The notes under the pieces were generated by a model, which was given only the letters and a program-made list of their open reading frames with translations, was not told the origin of the DNA and searched no databases. Positions 53,003 through 63,315 of a DNA stretch of 64,000 nucleotides are shown here, piece by piece. The translations under genes were made by a program, and so were the position numbers. The stretch covers positions 682,001-746,000 of the forward strand of contig NZ_CP150668.1 in the NCBI RefSeq assembly GCF_038024095.1, in the 5' to 3' direction. Each line of letters begins with the position of its first letter. Positions within the stretch are counted from its first letter, which is position 1. This stretch comes from Polaribacter tangerinus. GTDB lineage: Bacteria; Bacteroidota; Bacteroidia; Flavobacteriales; Flavobacteriaceae.

Positions 53003-54442
53003 ATGCAACCATTATATATTCTAATTCTAATAATTGCTTATTTTTCTGTGCTGATATTCATTTCCTATCGCACCGGAAAAACGGCAAACAACACTACTTT
53101 TTTTAAGGCAGATAATTCGTCTCCATGGTATTTAGTTGCCTTTGGTATGATTGGCGCATCGCTTTCTGGCGTAACCTTTATTTCTGTTCCTGGTTGGGTG
53201 GCTTCAGATAACATGAGCTATTTTCAAATGGTATTAGGCTATGTGCTTGGATACGCTGTAATTGGCCTAGTATTACTACCCTTATACTACAAACTAAATT
53301 TAACTTCTATTTACACGTATTTAGAAGATAGATTTGGACGCTACGCATATAAAACTGGAGCAAGTTTCTTTTTAATTTCTAGAACTATTGGTGCTGCATT
53401 TCGACTTTTTTTAGTGGCCAATGTTTTACAAGTAATATTGTTCGATGCCTACGGAGTTCCGTTTTGGGTAACAGTTTCTATTACTATTCTATTAATTTGG
53501 TTGTATACCTTTAAAGGAGGTATCAAAACAATAGTTTGGACAGATACGCTGCAAACGTTATTTATGTTAATAGCCGTAGGAGTATGTATTTACACTGTTT
53601 CAGATACAATGCAAATAGATAATATTTTTGAATATATAGCGAATAACAAGCTTTCGAAAACTTTCTTTTTTGAGGATGTAAATGCAGGAAATTACTTTTG
53701 GAAACAGTTTTTATCTGGTGCTTTTATAGCAGTTGTTATGACTGGTTTAGACCAAGATATGATGCAAAAAAACCTAACATGTAGAAACCTAAAAGATGCT
53801 CAAAAAAATATGTTTTGGTTTACGCTTGTATTGGTAATTGTTAATTTTTTATTTTTAGCTTTAGGGGTTTTACTTACCGATTACGCTCAAGCTAACGATA
53901 TAACAGCAGAGAAAGACCAATTATTTCCAGTTATTGCTACACAAGGAAAATTAGGCTTTGCTACAGCAACTTTCTTTTTATTAGGATTAATTGCTGCAGC
54001 GTATTCTAGTGCAGATTCTGCACTTACCTCTCTAACAACCTCTTTTAGTATAGATATTTTAGAGATAGATAAAAGAAAGGATAAACAGGAACAAGAAATT
54101 ATTAGGAAAAAAATTCATGTTTTATTCTCTTTAATTTTAATTGCTACTATTTTAATTTTCAAATATTTTATTGCAGATGAAAGTGTAATTGCCAATATTT
54201 TTAAAGCAGCTGGTTATACTTACGGGCCACTTTTAGGGCTTTATGCTTTTGGCTTATTTAGTAAAAAGATGGTAAAAGATACATTAGTACCTATTATTTG
54301 TATCTTGGCTCCCATACTTACCTTTTTAATAAGTAGCTATTCCAATACCTATTTAAAATTTGATTTTGGATTTTTTGTTTTAGTTTTAAATGGATGTTTA
54401 ACGTATCTTGGTTTAGTAATTATAACAAATAATAGCAAATAA
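53003..54442 (+). CDS. Sodium:solute symporter family transporter
   Basis: The 479-residue product has about 13 hydrophobic helices and SSS-family segments such as GMIGASLSGVTFISVPGWV and GLIAAAYSSADSALTSLTTS. It uses sodium to bring in an organic solute, which cannot be named. It abuts the convergent DUF1338 gene end to end. Confidence 0.88.
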   Translation: MQPLYILILIIAYFSVLIFISYRTGKTANNTTFFKADNSSPWYLVAFGMIGASLSGVTFISVPGWVASDNMSYFQMVLGYVLGYAVIGLVLLPLYYKLNLTSIYTYLEDRFGRYAYKTGASFFLISRTIGAAFRLFLVANVLQVILFDAYGVPFWVTVSITILLIWLYTFKGGIKTIVWTDTLQTLFMLIAVGVCIYTVSDTMQIDNIFEYIANNKLSKTFFFEDVNAGNYFWKQFLSGAFIAVVMTGLDQDMMQKNLTCRNLKDAQKNMFWFTLVLVIVNFLFLALGVLLTDYAQANDITAEKDQLFPVIATQGKLGFATATFFLLGLIAAAYSSADSALTSLTTSFSIDILEIDKRKDKQEQEIIRKKIHVLFSLILIATILIFKYFIADESVIANIFKAAGYTYGPLLGLYAFGLFSKKMVKDTLVPIICILAPILTFLISSYSNTYLKFDFGFFVLVLNGCLTYLGLVIITNNSK

Positions 54443-55255
54443 CTATTTAGATTTCATGTTTGTACTCTCAAAAATTTTATCGGCAGAACTTGCTATAAAC
54501 CCAGAATACAAGTCTCCGTTTTTCATAGGATATCTGTATGCAAACTCATAATAACAAGAAGTTACCTCTACTGTTTTTTCTTTAAAATGAACTGGTATTC
54601 TATCTGCCAAAATACTAGACTGCTCTAATAATTGTGCAGGAGTTCCTTTTATTTCTCCTCCAGACGTGTTCAATTGAAAACCATTTTCTTTTAAAAATTG
54701 ATTAACATCTTCTAAAGAAGAAAAAGTAGATAACTTATTTACATCAACGGTAAAATGATTAGAACAAAATCCGTTTACATATAACCAAGCAGCATATTCC
54801 GATTCTTTTTGCAGCATTTCGTACACCTTAAAACTTGGTGTTTGCCATAACCTTCCTTTAAAAACTAAACTACTACCAGTTAAATCGCTTTCTGGAATTT
54901 GATTAATTAAAGAACTTACAACATCTTGCAGCTCTTTAGAAAACTCTCTTACTTTTAGTTGACTAATAAAAACCCTTGGCAAATTTTTATCTGTTTTGTG
55001 CTCAAAATGAACTGCATGAAGTTTTTTTGCCTCAAAAGTATACGTTCCACATGGCACGTAGCCAGCTTCTATAAAAGGTTTGGCCAAAACATTTATATTT
55101 ACACGAGCATCATCAAAAGTTCTAAAAGCCACATGATCATTAAAAACCTCATTACCTTCTTGCATAAATAGCTTTTTAATTTTTTTAGCTGAAGGAGTCC
55201 TATCCGTATATTCTTTCCATAAAGAATCAAAAATTGCTGTAATATTCATTGTCAT
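54443..55255 (-). CDS. DUF1338 domain protein (2-oxoadipate dioxygenase-like)
   Basis: The 270-residue product has the metal-binding His41 in NDHVAFRTF and a second His region LHAVHFEHK. Members such as HglS turn 2-oxoadipate into D-2-hydroxyglutarate with iron and oxygen in lysine breakdown. That role is possible here, but the gene stands alone with no lysine-pathway neighbour. A start at ATG 55249 is also possible. Confidence 0.82.
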   Translation of the reverse strand: MTMNITAIFDSLWKEYTDRTPSAKKIKKLFMQEGNEVFNDHVAFRTFDDARVNINVLAKPFIEAGYVPCGTYTFEAKKLHAVHFEHKTDKNLPRVFISQLKVREFSKELQDVVSSLINQIPESDLTGSSLVFKGRLWQTPSFKVYEMLQKESEYAAWLYVNGFCSNHFTVDVNKLSTFSSLEDVNQFLKENGFQLNTSGGEIKGTPAQLLEQSSILADRIPVHFKEKTVEVTSCYYEFAYRYPMKNGDLYSGFIASSADKIFESTNMKSK

Positions 55256-55468
55256 AAATGGATTAAAATTGAAACTTAAAGTTACTAAATAAAAATCGAA
55301 ATGTCGAGATATCTTTTTAGTTTAAAACATATCACTAAAAATAGTATTCTTTCAAATCAGAAAAAAATAGAGCCAAATATTTTATCATTCAAAACAACTA
55401 AAAATTCAACAAAAAAATATATTCATTCCTTAAAAAATTCTGTATTTTTACTTTATTAATTTATAAAA

Positions 55469-56116
55469 ATGCCTAAAGACTTAAGCAATTACAGAAAATC
55501 TTACGAAAAGGAAGAATTGTTAGAGAATAATTGTCCCGAAAATCCGATGGAGCTTTTTCAAACATGGTTTAGAAAAGCAGACGAATCTGACGCTGTAGAG
55601 GAAACTAATGCCATGAATATTGCAACTATTGGAAAAGATGGTTTTCCAAAAAACAGAGTTGTTTTATTAAAAAAATTTACTTGGGAAGGCTTTATCTTTT
55701 ACACCAATTATAATTCTGAAAAAGGAACTGCCATAGCAGAAAACAACAATATTTGTTTGTCTTTCTTTTGGCCTTCTCTAGAGCAACAAATTATTATAAA
55801 AGGAAAAGCAGAAAAACAACCAGAAAACTTATCTGATGGTTATTTTGAAACAAGACCAGAAGGAAGTAAATTAGGTGCATGGGCTTCTAACCAAAGTAGT
55901 GTTGTACCCTCTAGAAAGGCATTAGAAGAAAACTTAGCATCGTTAGAAAAAGAATACAAAAATAAAGAAATACCAAGACCAGCACATTGGGGAGGCTATT
56001 TAGTAAAACCTTTATCTGTAGAGTTTTGGCAAGGAAGACCCAATAGGTTACACGACAGAATTAGGTATACGCTACAAGAGGATTTTTCTTGGAAACTAGA
56101 AAGGTTGGCTCCCTAA
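55469..56116 (+). CDS. pdxH: Pyridoxamine 5'-phosphate oxidase
   Basis: The 215-residue FMN enzyme has NRVVLLKKFTWEGFIFYTNY, SLEQQIIIKGKAE and the C-terminal signature FWQGRPNRLHDRIRY. It makes pyridoxal 5'-phosphate, the cofactor of HemL among others. The next gene follows 29 nt later. Confidence 0.95.
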   Translation: MPKDLSNYRKSYEKEELLENNCPENPMELFQTWFRKADESDAVEETNAMNIATIGKDGFPKNRVVLLKKFTWEGFIFYTNYNSEKGTAIAENNNICLSFFWPSLEQQIIIKGKAEKQPENLSDGYFETRPEGSKLGAWASNQSSVVPSRKALEENLASLEKEYKNKEIPRPAHWGGYLVKPLSVEFWQGRPNRLHDRIRYTLQEDFSWKLERLAP

Positions 56117-56145
56117 TTTTTAATTGTACATTATTAATAAAAACT

Positions 56146-56634
56146 ATGAAAACAATTTATATTGTTAGACATGCAAAATCTTCTTGGGAGTATAAAGGTA
56201 TCGAAGATATAGACAGACCTTTAAAAAAAAGAGGAATAAAAGACGCTCATTTAGTTTCTAATTTTTTGGCAGAAGAAATTACAAAGCCAGATGTTTTTGT
56301 GTCTAGTAGTGCCAACCGAGCATTACACACAGCAGTAATTTTTTGTGAAAACCTTAGCTACCCACTTTCGAACCTGTATATAAGAAAACAATTATATAGT
56401 TTTAGCGATGGGTATTTGGTAAAAACTGTTAAGGCTTTGGATGACAGCTTTAACTCTGCTATTATTTTTAGTCATGACCACGGTATTAATACATTTGTAA
56501 ATAAATACGGTAGTAAACCGATAGCTCATGTACCAACTTGTGGTGTTATAGGTATTCAATTTGAAGATAAACACTGGAAAAATATAAAAAAAGGAACTAC
56601 CGTTTTAGTGGAATTTCCAAAAAACCTTAAATAA
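56146..56634 (+). CDS. SixA-like histidine phosphatase
   Basis: The 162-residue product begins MKTIYIVRHAKSSWE with the catalytic His9 of the RHG/RHA motif, and has a later His in IFSHDHGI. SixA dephosphorylates histidines of phosphotransfer proteins. The frame is open 19 codons upstream, overlapping pdxH, but the conserved start is ATG 56146. It is 6 nt before the ppx-like gene. Confidence 0.85.
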   Translation: MKTIYIVRHAKSSWEYKGIEDIDRPLKKRGIKDAHLVSNFLAEEITKPDVFVSSSANRALHTAVIFCENLSYPLSNLYIRKQLYSFSDGYLVKTVKALDDSFNSAIIFSHDHGINTFVNKYGSKPIAHVPTCGVIGIQFEDKHWKNIKKGTTVLVEFPKNLK

Positions 56635-56640
56635 AAACGT

Positions 56641-57537
56641 TTGTTAGAAATAAAAAAATATGGCGCCATAGACATTGGCTCCAACGCAATAAGACTTTTA
56701 ATAGCCAATGTAATTGTGGCAGAAGATAAAGAACCACAATTTAAAAAATCATCATTAGTTCGAGTACCTATTCGTTTAGGTGCAGATGCCTTTGTAAAAG
56801 GAGAAATTAGCAGTGCCAATATAGAAAGAATGGTAGATGCTATGGAAGCATTTAAATTATTGATGAAAGTAAATAAGGTAGAAAAATACAAAGCCTGCGC
56901 TACCTCTGCCATGCGTGAAGCATCAAACGGAGAAATGGTAGTTACAGAAATTCAAGAAAAAACAGGTGTAAAAATAGATATTATTGGCGGTAAAGAAGAA
57001 GCTGCAATTATATCGTCTACAGATTTAAATCAACTTATAGAAGGAGATAATTCTTATTTATATGTTGATGTTGGTGGTGGTAGCACAGAGTTTACACTTT
57101 TCTCTAAAGGAAAGATAGTAAACTCTAAATCTTTTAAAATGGGAACTGTTCGTTTGCTAAATAATAAAAAAGCAGTTAATAAAGAAATGTTTGCCAATGT
57201 AGAAAAATGGATTAAAAAAAATACAAAAGATTTAAAACGAATTGCTTTAATAGGCTCTGGCGGAAACATTAATAAACTTTTTAAAATGTCTGGTAGGTCG
57301 GAAGGAAAACCGATATCTTTTATTTATCTTGACGCTCAATATCAGTTTTTGAAAAAAATGAGTTATGAGGATAGAATTTCTGAACTTAGCTTAAACCCAG
57401 ATAGAGCCGATGTAATTATACCTGCTACAAAAATATATTTATCGGCCATGAAATGGAGTGGAGCTAGAAAAATATATGTCCCAAAAATTGGGCTATCTGA
57501 CGGTATTATAAAAAGCTTGCACTACAAAATTTTATAG
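56641..57537 (+). CDS. Ppx/GppA-family phosphatase
   Basis: The 298-residue product has the phosphate-binding GAIDIGSNAIRLLIANV and YVDVGGGSTEFTLF motifs of the actin-fold Ppx/GppA family. It should break down polyphosphate or pppGpp. The start is TTG at 56641. It is shorter than E. coli Ppx and has only the two actin-like domains. A PPK2 gene at 11183-12037 would be its metabolic counterpart. It overlaps the convergent lpxK by 6 nt. Confidence 0.85.
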   Translation: MLEIKKYGAIDIGSNAIRLLIANVIVAEDKEPQFKKSSLVRVPIRLGADAFVKGEISSANIERMVDAMEAFKLLMKVNKVEKYKACATSAMREASNGEMVVTEIQEKTGVKIDIIGGKEEAAIISSTDLNQLIEGDNSYLYVDVGGGSTEFTLFSKGKIVNSKSFKMGTVRLLNNKKAVNKEMFANVEKWIKKNTKDLKRIALIGSGGNINKLFKMSGRSEGKPISFIYLDAQYQFLKKMSYEDRISELSLNPDRADVIIPATKIYLSAMKWSGARKIYVPKIGLSDGIIKSLHYKIL

Positions 57538-58545
57538 TAATTTAGTAACAAGTGTATTAAAATCTGAGGCCGTATTATTTAAAAATGCTGTTTCAATTTC
57601 TAAATACACCAAATGAGATAATCGGTTTTGTAATCGTACAAAATCTTTTTCTGTAGTTACAACAACCTTTTTTTCTCCTTTTAATTGTTGATAGCTTTGT
57701 GTTATAGTTCGAATGTCATTTGATGAAAAATGATGATGATCTGAAAATTTTAAATGTTTAAATTGAATGTTTTTAGCACTCAAAAAAGACAACATCGAAC
57801 TAGGATTTGCAATACCTGTTACTAACAAAACCTCATAATTTTGTAAGTCTTCTATAGATATTTCATAGGCTCCTTTTGTTTTTGATGCGTATGAAATACT
57901 TGTAAAAAACACTTTCTTTTTATATTTCTCTAACCGATTTTTAATTACTTTTTGAGCAGAAACAGAAAAATCATATGGGCATTTAGTAACCACAATAGCT
58001 GTAGCCCTTTTTGCTCCAGAACGAGATTCTCTTAAATTACCTGTTGGAATTAAATAATCATCTATAAATAAATCGGAATATTTAGTTAGTAAAATAGAAA
58101 CAGAACCACGAACACTTCGATGTTGAAATGCATCATCTAATAATACAATTTGCGGATTAATATTTTTTTTTAAACTTTGTATTCCCTCCACTCTATCTGC
58201 ACAAACTGCTACTGAAATATTTTTAAATTTTTTAAAAAACTGCAAAGGTTCATCACCAACTTCTTCGGCTGTATGCGTAGGATTAACCTCTATAAAACCA
58301 GATGTTTTACGCTTGTAACCTCTACTTAAAACTGCTATTTTATAATTTGACGATAGTAAACGAATTAAATACTCTATCTGTGGAGTTTTACCAGTACCTC
58401 CAACACTTAAATTTCCCACTACAATAACTGGCGTTTTAAAAGAATTTTCCTTAAAAAAACCTACATCAAACAGTAAATTACGAATAGTAGTTACTATATT
58501 ATAGAGTATTGCGAATGGAAACAATAAAAAACGAAATAATTTCAT
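57532..58545 (-). CDS. lpxK: Tetraacyldisaccharide 4'-kinase
   Basis: The 337-residue product has a membrane helix at its N-terminus and the Walker A-like VVGNLSVGGTGKTPQIEYLI. It phosphorylates lipid A at position 4'. I place the start at ATG 58545; a GTG two codons upstream at 58551 also fits. Confidence 0.93.
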   Translation of the reverse strand: MKLFRFLLFPFAILYNIVTTIRNLLFDVGFFKENSFKTPVIVVGNLSVGGTGKTPQIEYLIRLLSSNYKIAVLSRGYKRKTSGFIEVNPTHTAEEVGDEPLQFFKKFKNISVAVCADRVEGIQSLKKNINPQIVLLDDAFQHRSVRGSVSILLTKYSDLFIDDYLIPTGNLRESRSGAKRATAIVVTKCPYDFSVSAQKVIKNRLEKYKKKVFFTSISYASKTKGAYEISIEDLQNYEVLLVTGIANPSSMLSFLSAKNIQFKHLKFSDHHHFSSNDIRTITQSYQQLKGEKKVVVTTEKDFVRLQNRLSHLVYLEIETAFLNNTASDFNTLVTKLL

Positions 58546-58624
58546 AATCACGAAAATAATTGATTTTTATGAAATGATGCTTGTAAAATGTTAACTTTGA
58601 TGCGCGACTTAATAATTTTATTTT

Positions 58625-59719
58625 ATGAAGATAAAAGACATTACCAATTATTTAGAAGAATTAGCCCCTTTAAAATATGCTGAAGATTTTGACAATGTAG
58701 GTTTACTTGTAGGAAGCCATCAAACAACCGTAACCAATGTTTTAGTTACTTTAGACACCTTAGAGGAAACCATAGACGAAGCAATTTCTAAAAATTGTAA
58801 TCTCATTATTAGTTTTCATCCTATAATTTTTGGAGGTTTAAAAAAATTAAATGGAAATTCTTATGTAGAAAGAGTTGTTTTGAAAGCAATAAAAAATGAT
58901 GTTGCAATTTATGCTACACATACCGCCTTAGATAATTCTGCAAGCGGTGTCTCTGCAAAAATAGGCGAAGTGTTAGGTTTGCAAAATTTAAAAATATTAA
59001 TTCCTAAAAAAGGAATTATTAAAAAACTGACTACTTATGTTCCAGAGTCCAACGCTTTAAAACTAAAAAAGTCTTTGTTCGATGCTGGTGCAGGTACAAT
59101 TGGCAATTATACTGAGTGCTCTTTTTTAAACGAAGGAATAAGTACTTTTAAAGGAAATGAAAAGGCGAATCCAGTGATTGGAAAAAGCGGAACATTAACA
59201 CATCAAAAAGAACAACAAATAACAGTTACTTTTGAGAGTAGACATGAAGAAACCGTATTAAAAGCCCTTAAAGAAAATCATCCTTATGAAGAGGTTGCTT
59301 TTGAAGTAGTTACTACAGAAAACTATCATCAAAATATTGGTATGGGAATGATTGGCGAGTTACCAAATGAAATGGAGGAAACCGAGTTTTTACATTTTAT
59401 TAAATCTACCATGCAAACAGACTGTGTTAGACATTCTAAATTGCTTGATAAAAAAATAAAAAAAGTTGCTGTTCTCGGAGGTTCGGGTAGTTTTGCAATT
59501 TCAAATGCTATAAAAGCAGGTGCAGATGCATATGTAAGTGCCGATTTTAAATATCACGAATTTTTTAAGGCAGAAAAAAGTATTTTAATAGCCGATATTG
59601 GTCATTATGAAAGCGAACAGTTTACAAAAAAGCTTTTGGTTGATTATCTTACAAAAAAATTTAGTAATTTTGCAATCGTTTTATCGCAAAAAAGTACAAA
59701 TCCAATTTATTATATATAA
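58625..59719 (+). CDS. NIF3-family protein (GTP cyclohydrolase-like)
   Basis: The 364-residue product has metal-binding His in SFHPIIFGGLKKL and TATHTALDN-like ATHTALDNSASG, and a late HYESEQF. A middle insertion (about 130-230) is typical of the longer NIF3 form with a PII-like domain. The family forms rings that bind two metals, and its reaction is not settled. It is followed after 2 nt by the zinc-ribbon-family gene. Confidence 0.85.
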   Translation: MKIKDITNYLEELAPLKYAEDFDNVGLLVGSHQTTVTNVLVTLDTLEETIDEAISKNCNLIISFHPIIFGGLKKLNGNSYVERVVLKAIKNDVAIYATHTALDNSASGVSAKIGEVLGLQNLKILIPKKGIIKKLTTYVPESNALKLKKSLFDAGAGTIGNYTECSFLNEGISTFKGNEKANPVIGKSGTLTHQKEQQITVTFESRHEETVLKALKENHPYEEVAFEVVTTENYHQNIGMGMIGELPNEMEETEFLHFIKSTMQTDCVRHSKLLDKKIKKVAVLGGSGSFAISNAIKAGADAYVSADFKYHEFFKAEKSILIADIGHYESEQFTKKLLVDYLTKKFSNFAIVLSQKSTNPIYYI

Positions 59720-59721
59720 AC

Positions 59722-60498
59722 ATGGCAAAAAAGAAAGAAGTTTCAGTTGAACAAAAATTAAGAGCATTGTATGACTTACAATTAATAGACTCTAGAATTG
59801 ACGAAATTAGAAACGTAAGAGGAGAACTCCCTCTAGAAGTAGAAGATTTAGAAGATGAAGTTGCCGGATTAAATACCCGTATTTCTAATTTAGCTGAAGA
59901 TGCTGCTAACTTAGAAACTGAAATCAATAACAAAAAACAAGCTATTGAAGATTCTAAAGCACTAATGGCTAAATACGAAGAGCAGCAAAAAAATGTTAGA
60001 AATAACAGAGAATTTGACTCTTTGGCTAAAGAAATTGAATACCAAGGATTAGAAATTGAGCTAGCTGAAAAAAGAATTAATGAATACAAAGCTAAAATTG
60101 CTCAAAAAAATGAGATTATAGAGGCTACTAAAGAAAAGCAAGAAAAACAAGAAAAGCATTTAAACCACAAAAAAGCTGAATTAGATGCAATTCTTAAAGA
60201 AACTGAGAAAGAAGAAAAGTTGCTTTTAGAAAAATCTGAAGAGTTTTCTAAATCTTTAGACGAGCATTTATTTAATGCTTACTCTAGAATACGTAATAAG
60301 GTTAAAAATGGACTGGCTGTTGTAGCAATAGAAAGAGGTGCTTCTGGTGGCTCTTACTTTACTATACCACCACAAGTTCAGTTAGAAATTGCGAATAGAA
60401 AGAAAATAACTATAGATGAACACAGCGGACGTATTTTAGTAGATGCTGCACTTGCAGATGAAGAAAAAGAAAAAATAGATAAGCTTTTTGCATCTTAA
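59722..60498 (+). CDS. Zinc-ribbon (CdsZ-like) coiled-coil protein lacking its cysteines
   Basis: The 258-residue product has a long coiled coil (about 10-195) and a C-terminal domain that aligns with the C4-type zinc-ribbon family. In that family, from memory, CGGC and CxHC motifs bind zinc. Here the positions read SGGS (Ser208, Ser211) and DEHSG (Asp232, Ser235), so all four ligands are gone while the surrounding FTIPPQ and HSGRILV are kept. It follows the nif3-like gene, as is common in Bacteroidetes. Function unknown. Confidence 0.8.
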   Translation: MAKKKEVSVEQKLRALYDLQLIDSRIDEIRNVRGELPLEVEDLEDEVAGLNTRISNLAEDAANLETEINNKKQAIEDSKALMAKYEEQQKNVRNNREFDSLAKEIEYQGLEIELAEKRINEYKAKIAQKNEIIEATKEKQEKQEKHLNHKKAELDAILKETEKEEKLLLEKSEEFSKSLDEHLFNAYSRIRNKVKNGLAVVAIERGASGGSYFTIPPQVQLEIANRKKITIDEHSGRILVDAALADEEKEKIDKLFAS

Positions 60499-60512
60499 AA
60501 AGATGATAACCA

Positions 60513-60547
60513 TAAAAAAACTCGAAGTTTTAACTTCGAGTTTTTTT
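60513..60547. terminator. Bidirectional terminator
   Basis: AACTCGAAGTT (to 60529) pairs with AACTTCGAGTT (from 60532). T runs follow on both strands. It serves the coiled-coil gene and the DUF349 gene. Confidence 0.85.
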
Positions 60548-60564
60548 ATACCTTAAAAATAAAA

Positions 60565-62460
60565 TTAGTAATCTAATTTCTTAATATACTTAAGTTTCTT
60601 TTTCCATACTTTTAAATCTCTTTTAAAAGCATCTATACTATTTTTTACATTTACAACTAATGGGTTATCGTCTTTTGCATTTGAGAAAAAGCCTAAATTG
60701 TTCTCCAACTGCTGCATTTCTCTTACAATTTCATCAATTTTTTTTCTAACCGACAATTGCTCAGAATCTAATCTTCTAACATCTCCATTTGCTAACAAAC
60801 CGTCTATTAAATTGGTAAACTTTAGCATTTCTACCTCTTCTTTACTCACATTAAGGCCTTCTAACAAGTTATCTATTTGTTTATTAAACTTTCCTTCTAA
60901 ATGCCTAACGTTTCTTGGTAAAACTCCTAAATTTTTCCAATCTTCCATAGCCTGTAATACAACTTCTTTTGTAGGAGAAGCTATTTCTTTTAAACTTTCT
61001 AAAAAGGCTTTTTTAGCATCTACAATATCTTGTTGTTCTTTACTTATAGCATTTTTTTGGTTATGAAGTCTGTCGAAATAAAAGTTACAAGTGTTTTTAA
61101 ATTCTTTCCAAATAGCATCTGAAAACTTTCTAGGTACATGACCAATCTTTTTCCAGTCAGACTGAATCTTTTTAAATATTTCAGTGGTGCTGTCCCAATC
61201 TTCACTATCTTTTAAAGATATTGCTTTTTCTAATAAAGCTTGTTTGTTTCGTAAGTTTTCTTGTTGCTCTTTTTTCTCTTCTCTGTAAAAAAGATTTTTT
61301 GCACTGTTAAATTTCTTAGTAGCCTTTTTAAATTGTTGCCAAATTTCTTCGCTTTTAGAGTATGGTAGTTTTCCTGCTTTAAAATACTCTTGCCTAATTT
61401 CTTCTACCTCTTTCATACTCCTTTGCCAATCTCTATGAGTTTTGTTTTTTGAAGTATCATAAGCATTCAACTTTGCTACTACTTGTAATTTTTCTTCAAT
61501 AATATCTTGATTTTTTGATCTCTGCTCCTTAAAGTAGTCGTGTCTTCTATCGTGAATTTTTTTTGTTGCTTCACTAAATTTTCCCCATACCTCTTCTCTT
61601 ACATCTCTAGCAACAGGACCAATTTCTTCTTTCCAGATTTTATGTAGTTCTTGTAATTCTTTAAAAGCTACATTTATATCTTTTGCATCTACAAGAGCTT
61701 CTGCTTGTGTTATAATGGCTAACTTTTTCTCTAAATTATTTTTAAAGTCGAGCTCTCTAAAATCATTACTCAAATGCAACAAATCATAAAAACGCTCTAC
61801 ATGGTGGTGATAAATTTTCCAAGTATCATTGTATTTTGTTTTAGAAACAGGCCCAATGGTACTCCATGTATTTTGCAATTCTTTAAATTGCTTGTACATC
61901 GTTGCTGGCTCAGCATTTTCTATTAAATCTTTTAATTGCTCTATTACTTGCAATCTCTTTTCTAAATTATCATTTAGCTGATTTTCTAGATTTTTGTAGT
62001 AAGAATCTCGCTGTTTTTTATAATCTGAAAGCAATTGATTGTATGTAATTTTAACAGGACTCGAAAACTGAAAATCTATTGAGTTACCGCCCTCTTCTAA
62101 AAAAATACGTTTTTTCTCTGCCAACAACGCACCAAATTTTTTGTTAAAAGCACTCTTAATATTTTCTACCTGATTTTTTACTCTATGAACCGGATTGTTG
62201 GATATAATTTTTTGAAGTAGTGCTACCAAATCTTCTAGAGACATGCTTGCATAATCTACTGAATTATCTTCAATTTCGGCCTCATTTTCTGCATCTTCTG
62301 CCACAGATTGCTCCACCTCCTCTACTGCTTTATCTGCAGTAATTTCCGCTTCTTTTTCAGCTTCCTTTGTCGATTTATTACTTGCCTTGGCGTGGTCTAG
62401 ATTTGTGTCTTCTGATTTGGGTACCGTTTTTTCAACGTTTTCTTCATTTGTATCTAACAT
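60565..62460 (-). CDS. DUF349 repeat protein
   Basis: The 631-residue product (from ATG 62460) has an acidic N-terminus and then several DUF349 repeats of about 70 residues, each with Trp residues, for example WKKIGHVPRKFSDAIWKEF and WKNLGVLPRNVRHLEGKF. It is mostly helical and cytoplasmic. Function unknown. A TTG at 62481 would add seven codons. Confidence 0.85.
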   Translation of the reverse strand: MLDTNEENVEKTVPKSEDTNLDHAKASNKSTKEAEKEAEITADKAVEEVEQSVAEDAENEAEIEDNSVDYASMSLEDLVALLQKIISNNPVHRVKNQVENIKSAFNKKFGALLAEKKRIFLEEGGNSIDFQFSSPVKITYNQLLSDYKKQRDSYYKNLENQLNDNLEKRLQVIEQLKDLIENAEPATMYKQFKELQNTWSTIGPVSKTKYNDTWKIYHHHVERFYDLLHLSNDFRELDFKNNLEKKLAIITQAEALVDAKDINVAFKELQELHKIWKEEIGPVARDVREEVWGKFSEATKKIHDRRHDYFKEQRSKNQDIIEEKLQVVAKLNAYDTSKNKTHRDWQRSMKEVEEIRQEYFKAGKLPYSKSEEIWQQFKKATKKFNSAKNLFYREEKKEQQENLRNKQALLEKAISLKDSEDWDSTTEIFKKIQSDWKKIGHVPRKFSDAIWKEFKNTCNFYFDRLHNQKNAISKEQQDIVDAKKAFLESLKEIASPTKEVVLQAMEDWKNLGVLPRNVRHLEGKFNKQIDNLLEGLNVSKEEVEMLKFTNLIDGLLANGDVRRLDSEQLSVRKKIDEIVREMQQLENNLGFFSNAKDDNPLVVNVKNSIDAFKRDLKVWKKKLKYIKKLDY

Positions 62461-62562
62461 ATCTACAATCTTTAAGTTCAATTTATAATAACTATTATTA
62501 TAAGTCTATAAAGATACAGACAACTTACAAACCAAACAAATTGTTACCATAAAATTAGCATA

Positions 62563-63315
62563 CTATAGATTCCAAATACGCCAAGATTCTTCTGCTTGTA
62601 GTTCCAACATTTCATATCCATTTTTTACAATGGCTCCTTGCGCTTTTCCTTTTGATAAAAAAGTAGAAAGAACAGGATTGTAAATTAAATCGTACAATAA
62701 ATGTAAGTTCGTAAGATATTGATAAGGAATATCAGGATATTTTTCTATTTCTGGTGATGTACCTAAAGGAGTGCAGTTTACAATTAACTGATATTTTTTT
62801 AATACTTGTTCAGACAAACTGCTATAGCTAATTTCATTTGCCTTAGACGGCTTTCTAGACACAAATTTATAGGAAATACCAAGCTTATGTAAACCATAAG
62901 CAACTGCCTTAGAAGCCCCACCAGTTCCTAAAATAAGCGCAAATTTGTGATGCTCTTTAATTAAAGGAATAATAGATTTTGTAAACCCAACAACATCAGA
63001 ATTATATCCTTTTAATTGTCCGTTTTTTACTATTTTAATAGTATTTACTGCCCCAATATCTTTGGCTGTATCGTCTAACATTTCTAGGTAAGGCAAAACA
63101 GCTTCTTTGTATGGTATGGTCACATTAATACCTCCTAAAAAAGGTGTGCTTTTTAAAATTGATGGAAAATCTTCTATGGTTTGTAAATCGAAATTTACGT
63201 AATTATGATTTGTTAAATTTAGTTTTAAAAATTTCTCAGTAAAATATCCACGAGAAAAAGAATAGGAAATATTTTTTCCTAACAAACCAAAAGTTTTATT
63301 TTTTATTTCTTCCAT
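62563..63315 (-). CDS. aroE: Shikimate dehydrogenase
   Basis: The 250-residue product has the substrate-binding SYSFSRGYFTEKF and NVTIPYKEAVLPYL with the catalytic Lys, and the NADP loop LILGTGGASKAVAYGL. It reduces 3-dehydroshikimate. It is slightly shorter than E. coli AroE. It overlaps the DUF368 gene by 20 nt, so the two are coupled. Confidence 0.94.
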   Translation of the reverse strand: MEEIKNKTFGLLGKNISYSFSRGYFTEKFLKLNLTNHNYVNFDLQTIEDFPSILKSTPFLGGINVTIPYKEAVLPYLEMLDDTAKDIGAVNTIKIVKNGQLKGYNSDVVGFTKSIIPLIKEHHKFALILGTGGASKAVAYGLHKLGISYKFVSRKPSKANEISYSSLSEQVLKKYQLIVNCTPLGTSPEIEKYPDIPYQYLTNLHLLYDLIYNPVLSTFLSKGKAQGAIVKNGYEMLELQAEESWRIWNL

